A DNA stretch of 64,000 nucleotides from Pseudomonas sp. QS1027 (GTDB lineage Bacteria; Pseudomonadota; Gammaproteobacteria; Pseudomonadales; Pseudomonadaceae): positions 39,097 through 103,096 of the forward strand of contig NZ_PHSU01000032.1 in NCBI RefSeq assembly GCF_002814235.1. The letters run 5' to 3'. Shown piece by piece: positions 27,138-36,260 of the stretch. The translations under genes were made by a program, and so were the position numbers. The notes beneath the pieces are model-generated. The model saw nothing but the letters and a program-made list of their open reading frames with translations. It was not told the DNA's origin and searched no databases. Numbering within the stretch: position 1 is the first letter of the stretch; each line of letters begins with the position of its first letter.

Positions 27138-27191
27138 TTGCAAATTGAAAGTCGCCTGTCTATATTACGAACATAATATGACGTACGTAAT
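27138..27191 (+). promoter_or_regulatory. Promoter and probable autoregulatory operator of the hxlR-emrAB operon
   Basis: TTGCAA (27138-27143), a 17-bp spacer and TATATT (27161-27166) form a near-ideal sigma-70 promoter. An inverted repeat ATTACG (27164-27169) / CGTAAT (27186-27191), with a central palindrome ACGTACGT (27181-27188), covers the -10 and start region. This is where an HxlR-type repressor would block initiation. Confidence 0.55.
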
Positions 27192-27217
27192 CATTAATAC
27201 GCTCCGAGGCCCCAACC

Positions 27218-27751
27218 ATGAAAAGGACAAGCCTGGCTCACCTGCACTGTCCCGTGGCACGCAGCCTTGAACAGGTCGGCCAGTGGTGGAACATCCTGAT
27301 CCTGCGGGATGCCTTCTACGGTCTCAGCCGTTTCGATCAGTTCCAGGAAAGCCTAGGGATCGCCCCCAGTATCCTCACCCGTCGTCTCAATGACCTGGTG
27401 GAAAGCGGCTTGCTCGAACGCCAGGCCTACAACGATGCCCCGCCGCGCTTCGACTACCTGTTGACCGATCGTGGCCGGGACTTCAGACCGGTGCTGCTGA
27501 CCTTGATGGACTGGGGTAACAAGCACCTCTCACCCGAAGGTCCTGCGACTCAACTGGTCGACGACGCCAGCGGCGAACTCGTCGAACTGGCCCTGATCGA
27601 CAGTCGCTCCGGGCAGGCCATCAGTCGGCGCCACAAGGTCGTGGCCGGCCCGGCTGCCGACGAGCCCATGCGTCGACGCTTTGAAAAACGCCGCCAACTG
27701 GCGGCGCTGCAAACCCCTGACATCGCTCACCCCCTCCCTGCCAACCGGTAA
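27218..27751 (+). CDS. HxlR-family transcriptional regulator
   Basis: A 177-residue winged-helix regulator. The HxlR core is present (HCPVARSLEQVGQWWNILIL, FDQFQESLGIAPSILTRRLN and PPRFDYLLTDRGRDFRPVL), including the N-terminal Cys (C10) used by several HxlR proteins to sense electrophiles. A longer C-terminal tail of about 70 residues follows. It is the first gene of an operon with an EmrA/EmrB-type pump and probably represses it. Confidence 0.9.
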   Translation: MKRTSLAHLHCPVARSLEQVGQWWNILILRDAFYGLSRFDQFQESLGIAPSILTRRLNDLVESGLLERQAYNDAPPRFDYLLTDRGRDFRPVLLTLMDWGNKHLSPEGPATQLVDDASGELVELALIDSRSGQAISRRHKVVAGPAADEPMRRRFEKRRQLAALQTPDIAHPLPANR

Positions 27752-27758
27752 CTCCGTC

Positions 27759-28592
27759 ATGACCAACCTGTCCTCGGCCGCTGCCCCTGAACTGGCCGTT
27801 CAGAAAAAACCGGTGCTGCTCAAGCGCCTCCTGCTGCTGACGGTGGTCACTGGCGCAGTGGTCTTCGCCGGTTTCTACGGCCTGCACTGGTGGACGGTCG
27901 GGCGCTTTATCGAAAGCACCGACGACGCCTATATCGGCGCCGACGTGACGGTGATCGGGCCGAAAGTGCCGGGTTATATCGCCGAGCTCAAAGTCACCGA
28001 CAACCAGTTCGTCCACGCTGGCGACCTGCTGGTGAAGATCGATGACCGCGACTACGTCGCCGCCCTGCAAAAGGCCGAAGGCGCGGTGGCGGCCCAACAG
28101 GCGCAGTTGGCCAACCTCGACGCCACCGAGCAGTTGCAACACGCGGTGATCAGCCAGGCCCGGGCCGGTATCGATGCGGCCAATGCGGAAACGGTGCGTT
28201 CGCGTAACGACCATGCCCGTTATGAAAGTCTGGTAGGCCGCTCGGCGGTGTCGGTGGAAAGCGCCCAACGGGTCGACGCCACCTTCAAGACCGCCCAGGC
28301 CAATGGCGCCAAGGCGCAAGCCACATTGTTGGCCAACCAGCGCCAGGTGGACGTGATCGAAACCCAGAAGCTGCAAGCCAAGGCCGCGCTGATGCAAGCG
28401 GTCGCCGAACGCGACATGGCCCGCCTGAACCTTTCCTACACCGAACTGCGAGCGCCGGTGGACGGCGTGCTCGGACAACTGCGCCCAGGGCTCTCGGTCA
28501 CCGCCGAGGTGGATACCCTGCACACGGCCAATGGCGTTGTTATTCGCCCCGCTGACGAAGAAACCGCTCGCCAGCTGGTCAGCACGCCATGA
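27759..28592 (+). CDS. EmrA/HlyD-type membrane-fusion protein lacking its beta-barrel segment
   Basis: A 277-residue periplasmic adaptor: a single N-terminal transmembrane helix, the lipoyl half-motif STDDAYIGADVTVIGPKVPG, a coiled-coil hairpin to about residue 225, and the second lipoyl half LSYTELRAPVDGVLG. In relatives of about 350-390 residues the lipoyl half is followed by roughly 80 residues of beta-barrel ending in GLRPGLSVTVEVDT. Here GVLGQ passes directly into LRPGLSVTAEVDT, which looks like an in-frame deletion of the barrel domain. It overlaps emrB by 4 bp. Either the pump works with a minimal adaptor or this copy is impaired. Confidence 0.85.
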   Translation: MTNLSSAAAPELAVQKKPVLLKRLLLLTVVTGAVVFAGFYGLHWWTVGRFIESTDDAYIGADVTVIGPKVPGYIAELKVTDNQFVHAGDLLVKIDDRDYVAALQKAEGAVAAQQAQLANLDATEQLQHAVISQARAGIDAANAETVRSRNDHARYESLVGRSAVSVESAQRVDATFKTAQANGAKAQATLLANQRQVDVIETQKLQAKAALMQAVAERDMARLNLSYTELRAPVDGVLGQLRPGLSVTAEVDTLHTANGVVIRPADEETARQLVSTP

Positions 28593-30181
28593 GTACTCGC
28601 GCCCCGGCCAAGCCTTTCGACGCGGCGTCGATGAGCACCTCGGTCAAGGTGTTCGCCTTCGCCACCCTCTGCGTGGGCATGTTTATCGCCCTGCTGGATA
28701 TCCAGATCGTCTCCGCTTCGTTGCGCGATATCGGCGGCGGACTGTCGGCCGGCACCGATGAAACCGCCTGGGTGCAGACCAGCTACCTGATCGCCGAAAT
28801 CATCGTGATACCACTGTCGGGCTGGTTGTCGCGGGTGTTTTCCACGCGCTGGCTGTTCTGTGCCTCGGCGGTGGGGTTCACCCTGGCCAGCCTGCTCTGC
28901 GGCGCGGCCTGGAACATCCAGAGCATGATCGCGTTTCGCGCCTTGCAGGGCTTCCTCGGCGGCTCGATGATCCCCCTGGTGTTTACCTCGGCGTTCATGT
29001 TCTTCAGCGGCAAGCAGCGCGTTATCGCCGCCTCGACCATCGGCGCCATCGCCTCCCTGGCACCGACCCTGGGCCCTGTGATCGGCGGCTGGATCACCGA
29101 TATTTCTTCCTGGCACTGGTTGTTCTACATCAACCTGGTGCCCGGCGTGTTCGTCGCCGTGGTGGTGCCGATGCTGGTGCGGATCGACGAACCCGATCTG
29201 CGCCTGATCAAGGGCGCCGACTACCTGAGCATGCTGCTGATGGCAGTGTTTCTCGGCTGCCTGGAATACACCCTGGAAGAAGGCCCGCGCTGGAACTGGT
29301 TCAGTGACAGCACCATCCTCGCGACGGCATGGATTTCCGGCCTGGCGGGACTGGCCTTTGTCAGCCGCAGCCTGATGGTGGCCAATCCGGTGGTTGACCT
29401 GCGCGCCCTCAAGGAACGCAATTTCGCCCTGGGTTGCTTCTTCTCCTTCGTCACCGGTATCGGGCTGTTCGCGACCATTTACCTGACCCCACTGTTTCTC
29501 GGCCGGGTGCGTGGCTACAGCGCTCTGGACATCGGCCTGGCAGTGTTCTCCACCGGCCTGTTCCAGCTGGCGGCGATTCCGCTGTACGCATTTTTTGCCA
29601 ACCGGGTCGACCTGCGCTGGCTGATGATGGTCGGGTTGGGCCTGTTTGCCGTGTCGATGTGGGACTTCTCGCCGCTGACCCATGACTGGGGCGGCAAGGA
29701 GCTGATGTTACCCCAGGCACTGCGGGGCATGGCCCAGCAATTCGCCGTGCCACCCACCGTGACCCTGACCCTCGGCGCCCTGGCACCGTCGCGACTGAAA
29801 CAGGCTTCGGGCCTGTTCAACCTGATGCGCAACCTCGGCGGCGCCATTGGTATCGCGGCTTGCGCGACGATTCTCAATGATCGGACCAACCTGCATTTCA
29901 ACCGGCTGGCCGAGCATCTGAACAGCACCAACGAAGCGTTGAACCAGTGGATGGCCACGGTCGGCAGCAACTTCGCGGCCCTCGGCCAGAGCGGCAGCGA
30001 AGGCACCACCGCCAGCCTGCAGCAACTCTGGCAACTGGCCTATCGTGAGGCGCAGACCCAGAGTTATGCCGATACCTTCCTGGTGATCATGGTCTGTTTC
30101 ATCATCGCCACGGCCCTGGTTCCACTGATGCATAAAGTGAAACCACCGCCTGCGGCGGCAGCGTCGCCCGACGCACATTGA
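28589..30181 (+). CDS. emrB: Multidrug efflux MFS transporter, EmrB/DHA2 family
   Basis: A 530-residue fourteen-helix DHA2 transporter. Family features are MFIALLDIQIVSASLRDIGG, AFRALQGFLGGSMIPLVFT and the motif-C-like segment LAPTLGPVIGGWITD. It normally works with an EmrA adaptor and an outer-membrane channel to expel hydrophobic drugs; no TolC-like gene is adjacent. The start overlaps the emrA stop. The whole operon is probably inducible through HxlR. Confidence 0.9.
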   Translation: MSTRAPAKPFDAASMSTSVKVFAFATLCVGMFIALLDIQIVSASLRDIGGGLSAGTDETAWVQTSYLIAEIIVIPLSGWLSRVFSTRWLFCASAVGFTLASLLCGAAWNIQSMIAFRALQGFLGGSMIPLVFTSAFMFFSGKQRVIAASTIGAIASLAPTLGPVIGGWITDISSWHWLFYINLVPGVFVAVVVPMLVRIDEPDLRLIKGADYLSMLLMAVFLGCLEYTLEEGPRWNWFSDSTILATAWISGLAGLAFVSRSLMVANPVVDLRALKERNFALGCFFSFVTGIGLFATIYLTPLFLGRVRGYSALDIGLAVFSTGLFQLAAIPLYAFFANRVDLRWLMMVGLGLFAVSMWDFSPLTHDWGGKELMLPQALRGMAQQFAVPPTVTLTLGALAPSRLKQASGLFNLMRNLGGAIGIAACATILNDRTNLHFNRLAEHLNSTNEALNQWMATVGSNFAALGQSGSEGTTASLQQLWQLAYREAQTQSYADTFLVIMVCFIIATALVPLMHKVKPPPAAAASPDAH

Positions 30182-30195
30182 GGATACACCGGCCG

Positions 30196-30501
30196 TTACG
30201 GGCTCTCGCTCAAGGAAGACCACAGATTGATCTGAGGAGGAGCAGACAGCAGTTGCCCCAGGTGCGCCATATCGCCGCGTGCCTCGCGCCAGGCGATATA
30301 AGCGTGGAACGCGGCTTCGTTCTCCCATTGTTCGACGAAGAAGATCGCCTGGCTGTCCTGATGCTGACGCAGTACCCGCACGGACAAGGCGCCAGCCGCC
30401 GAAGACGTGCCACGGGTCAGCTCAGGCAGGCCCTCGATGAACGCCTCCATGAACTCAGGTTTTATGTTCATCAGCAATGTGACGGTGACGGCGCTAGTCA
30501 T
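30196..30501 (-). CDS. Antibiotic-biosynthesis-monooxygenase (ABM) domain protein
   Basis: A 101-residue dimeric ferredoxin-like-fold protein of the YgiN/ABM group, with FFVEQWENEAAFHAYIAW as the diagnostic segment. Members are cofactor-free quinol oxygenases. I use the second ATG (30501) because AGGA lies eight bases upstream; the ATG at 30507 is too close to it. It is convergent with emrB. Confidence 0.82.
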   Translation of the reverse strand: MTSAVTVTLLMNIKPEFMEAFIEGLPELTRGTSSAAGALSVRVLRQHQDSQAIFFVEQWENEAAFHAYIAWREARGDMAHLGQLLSAPPQINLWSSLSESP

Positions 30502-30603
30502 GAGCATTTTCCTGAAGAAGGTGGACCGATAGTGCCAAACCGGGACCGGCTATCGATACGACATAAAGGCCGCAAACCCGGCCACTTTCGCGGAGCATCC
30601 GCA

Positions 30604-31386
30604 TCACCGGCCAAGTCCTTCGACAAAGCGCTGGATAGCCCCGGCAACCTCATCCGCCGACTCCAGCGGCGACAGATGCCCGGTACCCGCCAGTTCACAC
30701 AGAGTGGCCTGGGGAATTCGCGAGAGGACTTCTGCTCGCAATACCTCGACCGGATCGACCCGGTCCAGCTCACCGGCAATCACCAGGGTCGGCACCTCGA
30801 TACCCGTCACGTCAGCAGTGATGTCCTCTTTGCTGGTCTCACAAGGCCAGGCGGCCTTGGCTTGCGGTGCGCCACGCAGACTGTCCTCGATCACCTGCTC
30901 GAGATGCTTCGGGCTCAAGGGTTTGGCGGTCAGCATATGTTCGAGGGCCATCGCCACCGACTCACGTGACTCATAAGCCTTCTCCATCGCGGCTTGCACC
31001 TCTACCGGGAGCCGCAGCGGTCCCGGCGGCGAAGGCGCCACCAGCACCAGCCCGACCAGACCGACCGGGCGCCGCGAGGCGAACAGCTGCGCGATCTTGC
31101 CCCCCATCGAATGGCCGATCAGCACGTAGCGGCTCAGGTTCAACGCAGCAATCACCGCCAGGGTATCTTCGACAAAATCAGCCAGGGCATAGCCGCTGGC
31201 CGGTGCCTGGGAGTCGCCCCAGCCGCGATGGTCATGGGCAACGCTGCGGTAATCACTCGGCAGCGCCGCGCGCACATCGTCCCAAGTGCGTGACGAACCG
31301 CCCCAGTAGTGCAGGAACACCAGGGCTGGCGAGCTGGCGCCACGGTCGCTGACTTCAAGTTGAACACCGTTGGAAACTACTTTCAT
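30604..31386 (-). CDS. Alpha/beta hydrolase
   Basis: A 260-residue alpha/beta hydrolase with the oxyanion-region HYWGG, the nucleophile elbow GHSMGG (S93), an acid in AGELDRVDP and the catalytic His in GTGHLSPLES. It is similar in length to non-haem chloroperoxidases and esterases. GGAGATC precedes the ATG. It is divergent from the LysR gene at 31500, so probably controlled by it. The substrate is unknown. Confidence 0.88.
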   Translation of the reverse strand: MKVVSNGVQLEVSDRGASSPALVFLHYWGGSSRTWDDVRAALPSDYRSVAHDHRGWGDSQAPASGYALADFVEDTLAVIAALNLSRYVLIGHSMGGKIAQLFASRRPVGLVGLVLVAPSPPGPLRLPVEVQAAMEKAYESRESVAMALEHMLTAKPLSPKHLEQVIEDSLRGAPQAKAAWPCETSKEDITADVTGIEVPTLVIAGELDRVDPVEVLRAEVLSRIPQATLCELAGTGHLSPLESADEVAGAIQRFVEGLGR

Positions 31387-31499
31387 GTCGATCTCCAGAG
31401 ACTGAATGTCTGGAGGCGATCGTAGATCAGCGCAAATAAAGCGATAATCCCCTACCTTCTATCATCAGCTAATCACCAGACTATCGACTGGAGCACGTT

Positions 31500-32408
31500 A
31501 TGGACCGTTTCATGAGCCTCAAGGTGTTCAGCGCCGCCGTCGAAGCTGGCAGCCTGGTGGCCGCAGGCCGGCGTTTCGGGCTTTCCGCTTCAATGGCCGG
31601 CAAGTACCTGAGTGCCCTGGAGGCCGAGTTGAATGTGCGGCTGATCCAGCGCAGTACCCGCAGCCTGAGCCTGACCGAGGCCGGTCGGGCCTACCATGCT
31701 CGTTGCCAGCGTATTCTCGAAGCCCTTGAAGAAGCCGACCGCGAAGCCAGCGATACCCAGCATGCCCTGCGCGGGAAATTGCGCATTTGCGCGCCGGTGA
31801 CCTTCGGCTCCCTGCACATGGCACAACCGCTGGCGCGTTTCATGGCCGAGCACCCGCAGCTCGATACCGAGATCGTGCTCGATGATCGTTATGTGGACTT
31901 GCATACCGCCGGTATCGACATCGCCATCCGAATCGGCCGCCTGCCGGATTCGGAATTGATTGCCCGAGCGCTGGCCCCATGCCGCATGGTGCTCTGCGCG
32001 GCCCCTGCATTTCTGCAAAGGGAAGGTGTACCGTCGCGCCCCGAGGACCTGCGTGACAGTCCACGCCTGGCCTTCAGCGAAGCCGTCTCCAGCGGCGCCT
32101 GGACCTTGAGCGACGCACAACAGCAACCCCATCTGATCGAAGGGCCGGTGCGCATGTACGCCAATAACATGCACATGCTGCTGGCGGCGGCCCTGGCCGG
32201 ACTCGGGATCGCCTACGGCCCGACCTTTGTGTTCGGGCAAGCACTGGCCGCCGGCGATCTGGTGAGGATACTGCCCGATTTCAGCGTCCCCGATCTGACC
32301 ATACAGGCCGTCTACCCGACGGCCCGATACGTGCCGTCCAAGGTCCGTCAATTTATCGACTATATGGCCGCTGAATTCGAAGGTTTACCGGCCTGGGATC
32401 GTTTCTGA
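31500..32408 (+). CDS. LysR-family regulator
   Basis: A 302-residue LysR regulator (MDRFMSLKVFSAAVEAGSLV; helix-turn-helix AGRRFGLSASMAGKYLSALE; phrase LIQRSTRSLSLTEAG). It is divergent from the alpha/beta hydrolase gene across 113 bp and is the likely regulator of it. Confidence 0.9.
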   Translation: MDRFMSLKVFSAAVEAGSLVAAGRRFGLSASMAGKYLSALEAELNVRLIQRSTRSLSLTEAGRAYHARCQRILEALEEADREASDTQHALRGKLRICAPVTFGSLHMAQPLARFMAEHPQLDTEIVLDDRYVDLHTAGIDIAIRIGRLPDSELIARALAPCRMVLCAAPAFLQREGVPSRPEDLRDSPRLAFSEAVSSGAWTLSDAQQQPHLIEGPVRMYANNMHMLLAAALAGLGIAYGPTFVFGQALAAGDLVRILPDFSVPDLTIQAVYPTARYVPSKVRQFIDYMAAEFEGLPAWDRF

Positions 32409-32410
32409 AG

Positions 32411-32438
32411 CCGGGCGAGGCGCAAGCGCCCCGCCCGG
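32411..32438. terminator. Hairpin between convergent genes
   Basis: CCGGGCGAGGCGC and GCGCCCCGCCCGG pair with one mismatch around a 2-nt AA, within 38 bp separating the LysR stop and the amidohydrolase stop. It lacks a long T-run but is placed to act as a bidirectional terminator. Confidence 0.55.
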
Positions 32439-32446
32439 TCTTCGAC

Positions 32447-34294
32447 TCAGAAAGCAAAACACGAACAACCAAAGGCCCCCCAGAACCCCTGGAAGTCACT
32501 GACCGGCACACTCGACATCCGCGCCCGCTCATGACCGTGGGCATGCACCCCGCAAGGACCGCTGCACTGGTGCACCTGGGCCTGCAAGGACGAGTTAGGC
32601 CGCCAGTGTCCCGGCACCTTGACCACCGGCGACCAATCTGGAGTCACCGGCAACGTGGCGGGTGCAAGCTTGTCGAAATCACCCGCCGCGTGCACCACCT
32701 TGCCGTCGACCACCGTCAACACCGATTCGATCCACTTGATGGCTTCGGCGTCGACGCTGAAATAGTCCGCCGACAAGGCCACCAGGTCCGCCAGTTGCCC
32801 GACCTTGATCTGGCCTTTCTTGCCCTGCTCCGAGGAAAACCAGGCACTGCCATGGGTGTACAGCTCCAGCGCGGTTTCCCGTGGCAACCCCTCGGGATAG
32901 AGCTCGAGCCCACCGACGGTGCGACCACTGACCATCCAGTACAGCGAGGTCCACGGGTTGTAGCTCGACACCCGCGTGGCATCGGTACCCGCGCCCACCG
33001 GCACGCCTTCGGCCAGCATGCGCTTGATCGGCGGCGTGGCCTCGGCGGCCTTGGCGCCGTAACGTTCGACGAAGTATTCGCCCTGGAAGGCCATGCGGTC
33101 CTGAATGGCGATGCCACCGCCCAGCGCCCGCACCCGCTCGATGTTTTTCGGCGTAATGGTTTCACAGTGATCGAAAAACCACGGCAGGCCATTGAACGGG
33201 ATATCCCGATTGACCTTCTCGAAGACATCCAGCATCCGCGAAATGGATTCGTCATAGGTGGCGTGCAGGCGGAACGGCCAGCGCTGCTCCACCAGATGGC
33301 GGACCACCGGTTCCAGTTCCTGTTCCATGGTCTGCGGCAGGTCGGGACGCGGTTCGAGGAAGTCCTCGAAATCCGCCGCCGAGAACACCAGCATCTCCCC
33401 GGCCCCGTTGTGCCGCAGGAAATCGTCGCCCTGGCCGTAGGTCACCTTGCTGGTCCAGTTCTTGAAGTCCGCCAGTTCTTCCTTGGGCTTCTGGGTAAAC
33501 AGGTTGTAGGCGATCCGTACGGTCAATTGCTGCTTGGCCGCCAGTTCGTTGATGACTTCGTAGTCGTCCGGGTAGTTCTGGAAGCCGCCGCCGGCATCGA
33601 TGGCACTGGTGACGCCCAGGCGGTTGAGTTCACGCATGAACTGGCGAGTCGAGTTGACCTGATACTCCAGGGGCAGCTTCGGCCCCTTGGCCAGGGTCGA
33701 GTAGAGAATCATCGCGTTGGGCCGGGCAATCAGCATGCCGGTCGGCTCGCCCTTGGCATCGCGGACAATCTCGCCACCCGGCGGGTTCGGCGTGTCGCGG
33801 TTGTAGCCGACCACCCGCAGTGCCGCCCGGTTGAGCAAGGCGCGGTCATACAGGTGCAGGACAAACACCGGGGTGTCCGGCGCCGCCTTGTTCAGTTCTT
33901 CCAGGGTCGGCATGCGCTTTTCGGCGAACTGGAATTCGTTCCAGCCGCCTACCACCCGCACCCATTGCGGCGCGGGGGTACGCTCGGCCTGTTCCTTGAG
34001 CAGGCGCAACGCATCCACCAACGAGGGCACGCCTTCCCAGCGCAGCTCGAGGTTGTAGTTCAGGCCACCACGGATCAGGTGCAGGTGCGAGTCGTTGAGG
34101 CCGGGAATGACGGTGCGGCCCTTGAGGTCGATCACCTGGGTGGCGCTGCCGCGCAAGGCCATGGCCTCACCGTCGTTGCCCACGGCGATAAAGCGCCCGT
34201 CCTTGATCGCCACCGCCGTGGCCTTGGGTTGGGCGCGGTCGACAGTGTGCAGGCGGCCGTTGTGCAGAATCAGGTCAGCGATCACATTGCTCAT
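32447..34294 (-). CDS. YtcJ-like amidohydrolase with Cys/His-rich C-terminal tail
   Basis: A 615-residue amidohydrolase-3 (YtcJ-like) protein. The metal motif is PGLNDSHLHLIRGG; a conserved Asp near the C-terminal side is in GAGTDATRVSSYNPW; the beta-sandwich closes with IKVGQLADLVALS. After the usual end it continues into a tail containing HQCSGPCGVHAHGHE and GCSCFAF, i.e. four Cys and several His, which may bind metal. The start at 34294 begins the conserved domain. It is the last gene of an isochorismatase/DoxX/ABM operon. Confidence 0.85.
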   Translation of the reverse strand: MSNVIADLILHNGRLHTVDRAQPKATAVAIKDGRFIAVGNDGEAMALRGSATQVIDLKGRTVIPGLNDSHLHLIRGGLNYNLELRWEGVPSLVDALRLLKEQAERTPAPQWVRVVGGWNEFQFAEKRMPTLEELNKAAPDTPVFVLHLYDRALLNRAALRVVGYNRDTPNPPGGEIVRDAKGEPTGMLIARPNAMILYSTLAKGPKLPLEYQVNSTRQFMRELNRLGVTSAIDAGGGFQNYPDDYEVINELAAKQQLTVRIAYNLFTQKPKEELADFKNWTSKVTYGQGDDFLRHNGAGEMLVFSAADFEDFLEPRPDLPQTMEQELEPVVRHLVEQRWPFRLHATYDESISRMLDVFEKVNRDIPFNGLPWFFDHCETITPKNIERVRALGGGIAIQDRMAFQGEYFVERYGAKAAEATPPIKRMLAEGVPVGAGTDATRVSSYNPWTSLYWMVSGRTVGGLELYPEGLPRETALELYTHGSAWFSSEQGKKGQIKVGQLADLVALSADYFSVDAEAIKWIESVLTVVDGKVVHAAGDFDKLAPATLPVTPDWSPVVKVPGHWRPNSSLQAQVHQCSGPCGVHAHGHERARMSSVPVSDFQGFWGAFGCSCFAF

Positions 34295-34335
34295 ATCAGT
34301 TCTCCTTGCTTGACGGAATGTAACGGTCAGCGAAA

Positions 34336-34911
34336 TCAGTGGCTGGCCGGTTGCAGCCAGCGGCTGAACAGGCGGGTCACACGGGGCATGAACACATAGA
34401 CCACCAACAACACGATGCTCAGGGTGATCAGCACATTGGCTTGCACATAGCCACCCAACCAGGGCAGCAGTGTGAACAGCGGGCGCCACAACATCGGTAC
34501 GACAAAACTCAGCGGCAGGATCACCAGGAAGGTCACGCAAGCCTGCTTCCAACGCGGCACCGGACTGGGCGAACCGACTTCGGCCGGGGTGAACCAGAAC
34601 TCGCGGTCGGCGTTGATTTCGGTCTGATCGCCGTCGGCCAGCATGGGCTGGGCCTCCGCCACCAGCTCACGTCGGTCATTGGAGTCCAGCCAGCGTTGCA
34701 GTTGTTCGGTAGAGGCGAAACGCAGCACGCTGGTAAACAACGTTTGCCCGTGGCTATGCCCACGCACCACATCGACACCGAGGTGCCCCGGATAACTGCG
34801 CGCCATGGTGACGATGCGGCGCAGCCAGGTTTCATAGGCCTGGTCCTGGCCTTTCTTGATCCGGTGGCGGACCAACAGGGTCACCACACCGTCCAGCAAT
34901 TCGATATTCAT
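34336..34911 (-). CDS. ABM-domain membrane protein
   Basis: A 191-residue protein with an N-terminal ABM domain (about 1-100; LVRHRIKKGQDQAYETWLRR, then HSHGQTLFTSVLRF) followed by two C-terminal transmembrane helices, the second around NVLITLSIVLLVVYVFMP. Such two-part proteins may tether a quinone-handling monooxygenase to the inner membrane. It overlaps the DoxX gene by 4 bp. Confidence 0.8.
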   Translation of the reverse strand: MNIELLDGVVTLLVRHRIKKGQDQAYETWLRRIVTMARSYPGHLGVDVVRGHSHGQTLFTSVLRFASTEQLQRWLDSNDRRELVAEAQPMLADGDQTEINADREFWFTPAEVGSPSPVPRWKQACVTFLVILPLSFVVPMLWRPLFTLLPWLGGYVQANVLITLSIVLLVVYVFMPRVTRLFSRWLQPASH

Positions 34912-35342
34912 GGACGGAGGCTCCGCAGGCGGGTGAACGCGGTGAGGCGCGGGTCCAGTGCAAGGGCCCCGGAGCCGCCGATCAGCAACGCGGCGAAGAC
35001 GATCAATAGCAGCCAGGCAAATTGCCCTTCGGCCAGGCTCCACTCCGGATGCACCCACACCAGTGAAACCAGCAGCAGGAACAGCACCGGCAGCGTGGCC
35101 AGGCGGGTCAGCAGGCCAAGGATGATCAGCAACGGGCACAACACCTCGGCGAAAATTGCCAGGCTCAGGGTCAGGTGCGCGCCCAGGCCGAAAGGGTCTT
35201 CGATCAATGTCAGTTGATGCTGGAAGTCCAGCAGCTTGGGCAAGCCATGGACCCGTAACAACAAGGCCGAACCGGCCAGGCGTAACCAGAGCAGTGCCCA
35301 GTCAGCCGAAGTGCGAGAGGACAACAAGGGGCGAGTGACCAT
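34908..35342 (-). CDS. DoxX-family membrane protein
   Basis: A 144-residue four-helix protein with the DoxX pattern LLWLRLAGSALLLRVHGLPK and SLAIFAEVLCPLLIILGLLT. DoxX proteins form membrane redox modules. The start at 35342 has GGGAG eight bases upstream, preferred to the ATG at 35387. It lies between the isochorismatase and the ABM gene. Confidence 0.85.
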   Translation of the reverse strand: MVTRPLLSSRTSADWALLWLRLAGSALLLRVHGLPKLLDFQHQLTLIEDPFGLGAHLTLSLAIFAEVLCPLLIILGLLTRLATLPVLFLLLVSLVWVHPEWSLAEGQFAWLLLIVFAALLIGGSGALALDPRLTAFTRLRSLRP

Positions 35343-35408
35343 ATCGGGTCTCCCTGTGAAAGCTCGAGGCAATGGGGTGTCGGGCACGCCCCGCGCGCCC
35401 GACTCACT

Positions 35409-36056
35409 TCACGACTTGGCTTGGCGTTGCGGCGCGTTGTGCACCATGGTGTAGGCGTAATCCACACCCATGCCGTAGGCGCCGCTGTGCTCGCGCACCA
35501 GGTCCATCACCGCGTCGTAGGTTTCCTTGTGCGCCCAGTCACGCTGGAATTCCAGCAGTACCTGCTGCCAGGTCACCGGGACGGCGCCGGCTTGAATCAT
35601 CCGCTGCACGGACATGTCATGGGCTTCCTGGGTGGTACCACCGGATGCGTCGGTGACGATGTACACCTCATAACCTTCAGCCAGGGCTTCCAGGGCCGGG
35701 AAGTTCAGGCACACCTCGGTCCACAGTGCCGCCATGATCAGTTTCTTGCGACCGGTGGCCTTCACCGCCTCGACGAATTTCTTGTCTTCCCAGGAGTTCA
35801 TCGAGGTGCGCTCGATGGGCTGCTGGTCCGGGTGCACTGCCAGCAGTTCCGGCCAGATGTAGCCGCTGAAGCTCTTGGTTTCCACCGAGGTGAAGATCGT
35901 CGGGACATTGAAGATCTTCGCCGCCTTGGCCAGGCCCACGGTGTTGTTCTTCAGGGTCTGGCGATCGATCGATTGCACACCGAAGGACATCTGCGGCTGG
36001 TGGTCGATCAGGATCAGGGTGGAGTTGGTTGGGTTCAGCAGTTCACGAATAGACAT
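35409..36056 (-). CDS. Isochorismatase-family hydrolase (YcaC-like)
   Basis: A 215-residue cysteine hydrolase with the catalytic Asp D18 (LILIDHQPQM) and nucleophile C116 (ALWTEVCLNF). It resembles YcaC and is likely to hydrolyse an amide or thioester-like bond of unknown substrate. AAGGAACG precedes the ATG. It is the first gene of the operon that continues through DoxX, ABM and the amidohydrolase; the genes may act together on a quinone-like or amide compound. Confidence 0.87.
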   Translation of the reverse strand: MSIRELLNPTNSTLILIDHQPQMSFGVQSIDRQTLKNNTVGLAKAAKIFNVPTIFTSVETKSFSGYIWPELLAVHPDQQPIERTSMNSWEDKKFVEAVKATGRKKLIMAALWTEVCLNFPALEALAEGYEVYIVTDASGGTTQEAHDMSVQRMIQAGAVPVTWQQVLLEFQRDWAHKETYDAVMDLVREHSGAYGMGVDYAYTMVHNAPQRQAKS

Positions 36057-36195
36057 GGCGCGTTCCTTTTGATGTCGAGTAGTGGTGCGTTCGTTTTGTC
36101 AGGCGGGCCTGGCGCGCTCCGCTGGGAGGACTGTGCTGCCTGGCTTGGATGTCACTTTAGGCGCCTGAACAAATCGAGACAATTACCCTAAATCG

Positions 36196-36210
36196 AGAAT
36201 CATTGATTCT
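36196..36210. promoter_or_regulatory. Perfect palindrome upstream of the isochorismatase operon
   Basis: AGAATCA-T-TGATTCT, a 15-bp perfect palindrome, lies about 140 bp before the isochorismatase start. It is a candidate operator; the cognate regulator is unknown. Confidence 0.4.
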
Positions 36211-36260
36211 ATAAAAGGGACAATTGAGTCTTGCCTGCCATCTGCGCGCATGGACTATAG

